Origin: Bacteroidota bacterium
GTDB taxonomy: Bacteria > Bacteroidota > Bacteroidia > Sphingobacteriales > Sphingobacteriaceae
Assembly (NCBI GenBank): GCA_013286235.1
Contig: JABDGE010000038.1
Span: 1-34,303, forward strand
Length of the DNA: 34,303 nt
Reading direction: 5' to 3'
Both the position numbers and the translations under genes were made by a program. Every line of letters starts with the position of its first letter. Position 1 is the stretch's first letter. This document shows, piece by piece, positions 32,309 through 34,303 of this stretch. The notes under the pieces are model-generated. The model saw only the letters and a program-made list of their open reading frames with translations. It made no database searches and was not told the DNA's origin.

Positions 32309-33685
32309 TCAATGTCCAACAAAATTTTGCTCCAATTGCTCCAATGTCTTTCCCTTAGTTTCCCTCACCTTTATTTTGACGAACAAAAATCCGAGGAAAC
32401 ATATCGCCGAATACAAATAAAAGGGCCCATAGGCGCCTAAATGTTCGGCAAGAACGGGGAAGGTAAAGACGAGTATAAAATAAGCCAGCCATAGCGAAAC
32501 AACGGCCACCGATGATGCCAGTCCGCGGATATGGTTGGGAAAGATCTCGGAAATGACGACCCAGGTGACAGGCGCGAGCGATGTGGCATAAAGTGCGATC
32601 GCGATCAAAACAAAAACCGAGATGAGGGCGGCGTCTGCTTTCCCTTTTAGTAAAAAGGCCAGCGCCAGGTAAACAATAGCCAGGCCAATAGAGCCGGTAA
32701 GCATTAAGGGCCGTCTCCCAAGTTTGTCCACCAGCCGCATTGCAAGCAGGGTGAATAGCAAATTGACAAAGCCTATTGCCACGGTTTCGAAAAGCTGTTG
32801 ATCCAGGTTGGCGCCAACGGCCTTAAAAATGGTGGAGGTATAATTAAAAACAACATTAATCCCGCAAAATTGCTGGAAAACCGCCAGCGTGATCCCCACG
32901 ATAATTGCGGGCATGACCCCTTTGGCGAAGACCGCGGCATAGGAAACCTTTTCCTTTTGATGGGTGCTTTTCTGAATTTCGGCGGAAGTATCTTCTGCAA
33001 ACCTGCCCGAACCTATCCTTGCGAGCGTCCGCATCGCCTTATCCCTTTGTCCATTCATCAGTTGCCAGCGGGGGCTTTCGGGCAGGAACAAAACCCCGGC
33101 CAGGAATAGGAGCGACGGTATCACGCCCAGCCCGAACATCAAGCGCCAAACATCCGGCCCCCGGTTGCCAAGCATATAATTTATTAGGTTGGTAATTAGT
33201 ATACCCAGCACAATGGTCAACTGGTTGATGGCGACATTCCTTCCCCTAACGTTCGCCGGCGATACTTCGGCAATATAAAGCGGGCTCAGCATCGACGCCA
33301 TCCCAACGCCAATTCCTGCGGTGAAGCGCATCAGGATGAATTCGGATAAATGCGGTGAAAATGCCATCCCCAACGACGATACAGCGAAGGTAGCTGCCGC
33401 TGCTACCAGCCCCGGCTTTCGGCCATAGCGGTCGGCTATCCTGCCGGCGATGAGGCAGCCCGCTATACAGCCCAATGCCAGCGAGCCTGTCAAAAACCCC
33501 TCCCACCAGGACGATAAATGAAATGCCGTTTTCAGGAAAGGCAGCGCACCGCTGATCACCGCGAAGTCGAACCCGAAAAGATAGCCGCCCAATGCAGAAA
33601 TAAACGAGATCCGCAGGATATAGCCTTTATTAAAAGTTATCATTGAATTTATAGGATTCGCATTTTCCATTCCTGGTTTTTTCAT
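32309..33685 (-). CDS. sugar porter (MFS, sugar:H+ symporter-like)
   Basis: 458 residues, 12 predicted membrane helices. The sugar-porter signatures are complete: GGYLFGFDFAVISGALPFL in TM1, AGRIADRYGRKPGLV (loop 2-3), RFTAGIGVGMASMLSPLYIAEVSPANVRG, PESPRWQLMNGQRDKA (the PESPR motif), RLVDKLGRRPLML, and the C-terminal motif KGKTLEQLEQNF. This family (XylE, AraE, GalP, GLUT) imports monosaccharides with protons. The ATG at 33685 follows the TAA of the GH2-type gene with no gap, so they are cotranscribed. Together with galM, a hexose or pentose freed by the GH enzyme is the expected substrate; it cannot be named. Confidence 0.93.
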   Translation of the reverse strand: MKKPGMENANPINSMITFNKGYILRISFISALGGYLFGFDFAVISGALPFLKTAFHLSSWWEGFLTGSLALGCIAGCLIAGRIADRYGRKPGLVAAAATFAVSSLGMAFSPHLSEFILMRFTAGIGVGMASMLSPLYIAEVSPANVRGRNVAINQLTIVLGILITNLINYMLGNRGPDVWRLMFGLGVIPSLLFLAGVLFLPESPRWQLMNGQRDKAMRTLARIGSGRFAEDTSAEIQKSTHQKEKVSYAAVFAKGVMPAIIVGITLAVFQQFCGINVVFNYTSTIFKAVGANLDQQLFETVAIGFVNLLFTLLAMRLVDKLGRRPLMLTGSIGLAIVYLALAFLLKGKADAALISVFVLIAIALYATSLAPVTWVVISEIFPNHIRGLASSVAVVSLWLAYFILVFTFPVLAEHLGAYGPFYLYSAICFLGFLFVKIKVRETKGKTLEQLEQNFVGH

Positions 33686-34303
33686 TTATTGCGTTAATGC
33701 TTTGATCTTATCGATATCGACTTCCTCAATGGGAGCAAAATTTGAGGAGCTCATATACTCCCGGAGACTGACTAGCAATTGCCGGGCTTCCGGTCTTTCC
33801 TGCATCCCGGTACTTAGGTCGATTCCGGATACGATGAGCTTTCCTTTTCCGACCCGGCATTCGAATAGCAGTCCCAGCGATCGCGCCGTTACCCAATCGT
33901 CAATAACCCTCACAATGGGCTTCAATCCTTTTTTAACGCTATCCAGCATGATAGGGCTGCTATGTGTCATGGCGTCCCACCATTGGTAGTTACTGTAGGA
34001 TTGGGTTGGAAAGCCTTTCAGTGCGGGATTTTTCGGGTCGCATAAAATGCCAAGTGTTTCAGGAGGCTGGCCATGTGTCCAGGCGGTGTTCCAAAATATG
34101 CTCGAAAAACCGATGGCAACGCTTCCGCCGTATTCCTTTTTCAAGGCGCCCTTTTTCAATGTCAATAGCACGTTGGCGCCGTTGTTGAGTTTCTGGATGA
34201 TGCTATCCGAAAGAGCGTTGGTGACAATGGTATTATCGCTTGGTTTTGCCGGCAGATTGGGGTACACAAAAAAGTCCCACGAATTTTGGTAATGCCCAAG
34301 GCT
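33686..34303 (-). CDS. glycoside hydrolase family 2-like protein, C-terminal part
   Basis: The frame is open to the right edge: 205 residues are visible and the start lies outside. A GTG at 34267 is only an internal codon, because coding continues upstream (YQNSWDFFVYPNLP). The ending VGKGKLIVSGIDLSTGMQERPEARQLLVSLREYMSS is typical of C-terminal regions of GH2-type enzymes (beta-galactosidase/glucuronidase-like, sugar-binding-domain proteins) in Bacteroidota. The catalytic domain is not in the window, so specificity cannot be read. First visible gene of the carbohydrate cluster; its stop TAA is immediately followed by the ATG of the sugar porter. Confidence 0.65.
   Translation of the reverse strand, partial: SLGHYQNSWDFFVYPNLPAKPSDNTIVTNALSDSIIQKLNNGANVLLTLKKGALKKEYGGSVAIGFSSIFWNTAWTHGQPPETLGILCDPKNPALKGFPTQSYSNYQWWDAMTHSSPIMLDSVKKGLKPIVRVIDDWVTARSLGLLFECRVGKGKLIVSGIDLSTGMQERPEARQLLVSLREYMSSSNFAPIEEVDIDKIKALTQ

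Overview
The window looks like chromosomal DNA of a Bacteroidota bacterium of the Sphingobacteriaceae, most like Mucilaginibacter or Pedobacter. This rests on secreted proteins ending in the gliding-motility-associated (type IX secretion type B) C-terminal domain, promoters of the TTTG-N19/20-TAnnTTTG type, few Shine-Dalgarno sites, a str operon running rpsL-rpsG-fusA-rpsJ without tuf, and a sugar-utilisation cluster at the right edge. Genus is an inference from protein style only.

Layout. 1-6226: four members of one family of T9SS-secreted modular adhesin-like proteins. One runs off the left edge on the minus strand, one is a C-terminal fragment, one is full length but carries an in-frame TGA, and one is intact. 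6240-10801: a predicted beta-barrel protein, a VIT1/CCC1 metal transporter, a YbjJ-like MFS transporter with a palindromic operator-like site, an antitoxin-like protein and an ankyrin protein. 10876-14548: the str operon with a good promoter. 14748-16553: a minus-strand set of three genes (TPR protein, 50-residue protein, 248-residue unknown), the last two joined by an ATGA overlap. 16596-17866: an Rpn-type PD-(D/E)XK nuclease plus a separate small gene repeating only its C-terminal tail, the pair bracketed by two copies of a GC-rich hairpin. 17907-18266: two tiny lipoprotein genes. 18457-20211: a DUF885 lipoprotein. 20276-23516: two more T9SS family members in tandem. 23577-23711: a third tiny lipoprotein gene. 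23780-27457: a carboxypeptidase-regulatory-domain protein, an M1 metallopeptidase and an ArsC/YffB-like protein. 27648-34303: a minus-strand carbohydrate cluster (GH2-type enzyme, sugar porter, DUF5107/TPR protein, aldose 1-epimerase).

What stands out. (1) The Rpn nuclease with a stand-alone copy of its C-terminal segment, starting at the methionine that is also an internal in-frame start of the nuclease. This resembles the intragenic antitoxin arrangement described for E. coli Rpn proteins, but as a separate gene. (2) The head-to-head N-terminal and C-terminal pieces of T9SS paralogues at 1-2052, which could come from inversion or deletion. (3) A family of tiny lipoproteins (38-44 residues). 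(4) Intergenic gaps full of locus-specific, mirror-arranged word repeats that often begin at a stop codon, plus a dispersed palindrome (TCCCGATAGCTATCGGGA, three copies) and a dispersed ~80-110 bp repeat. No rRNA, tRNA, CRISPR array or classical insertion sequence was recognised.
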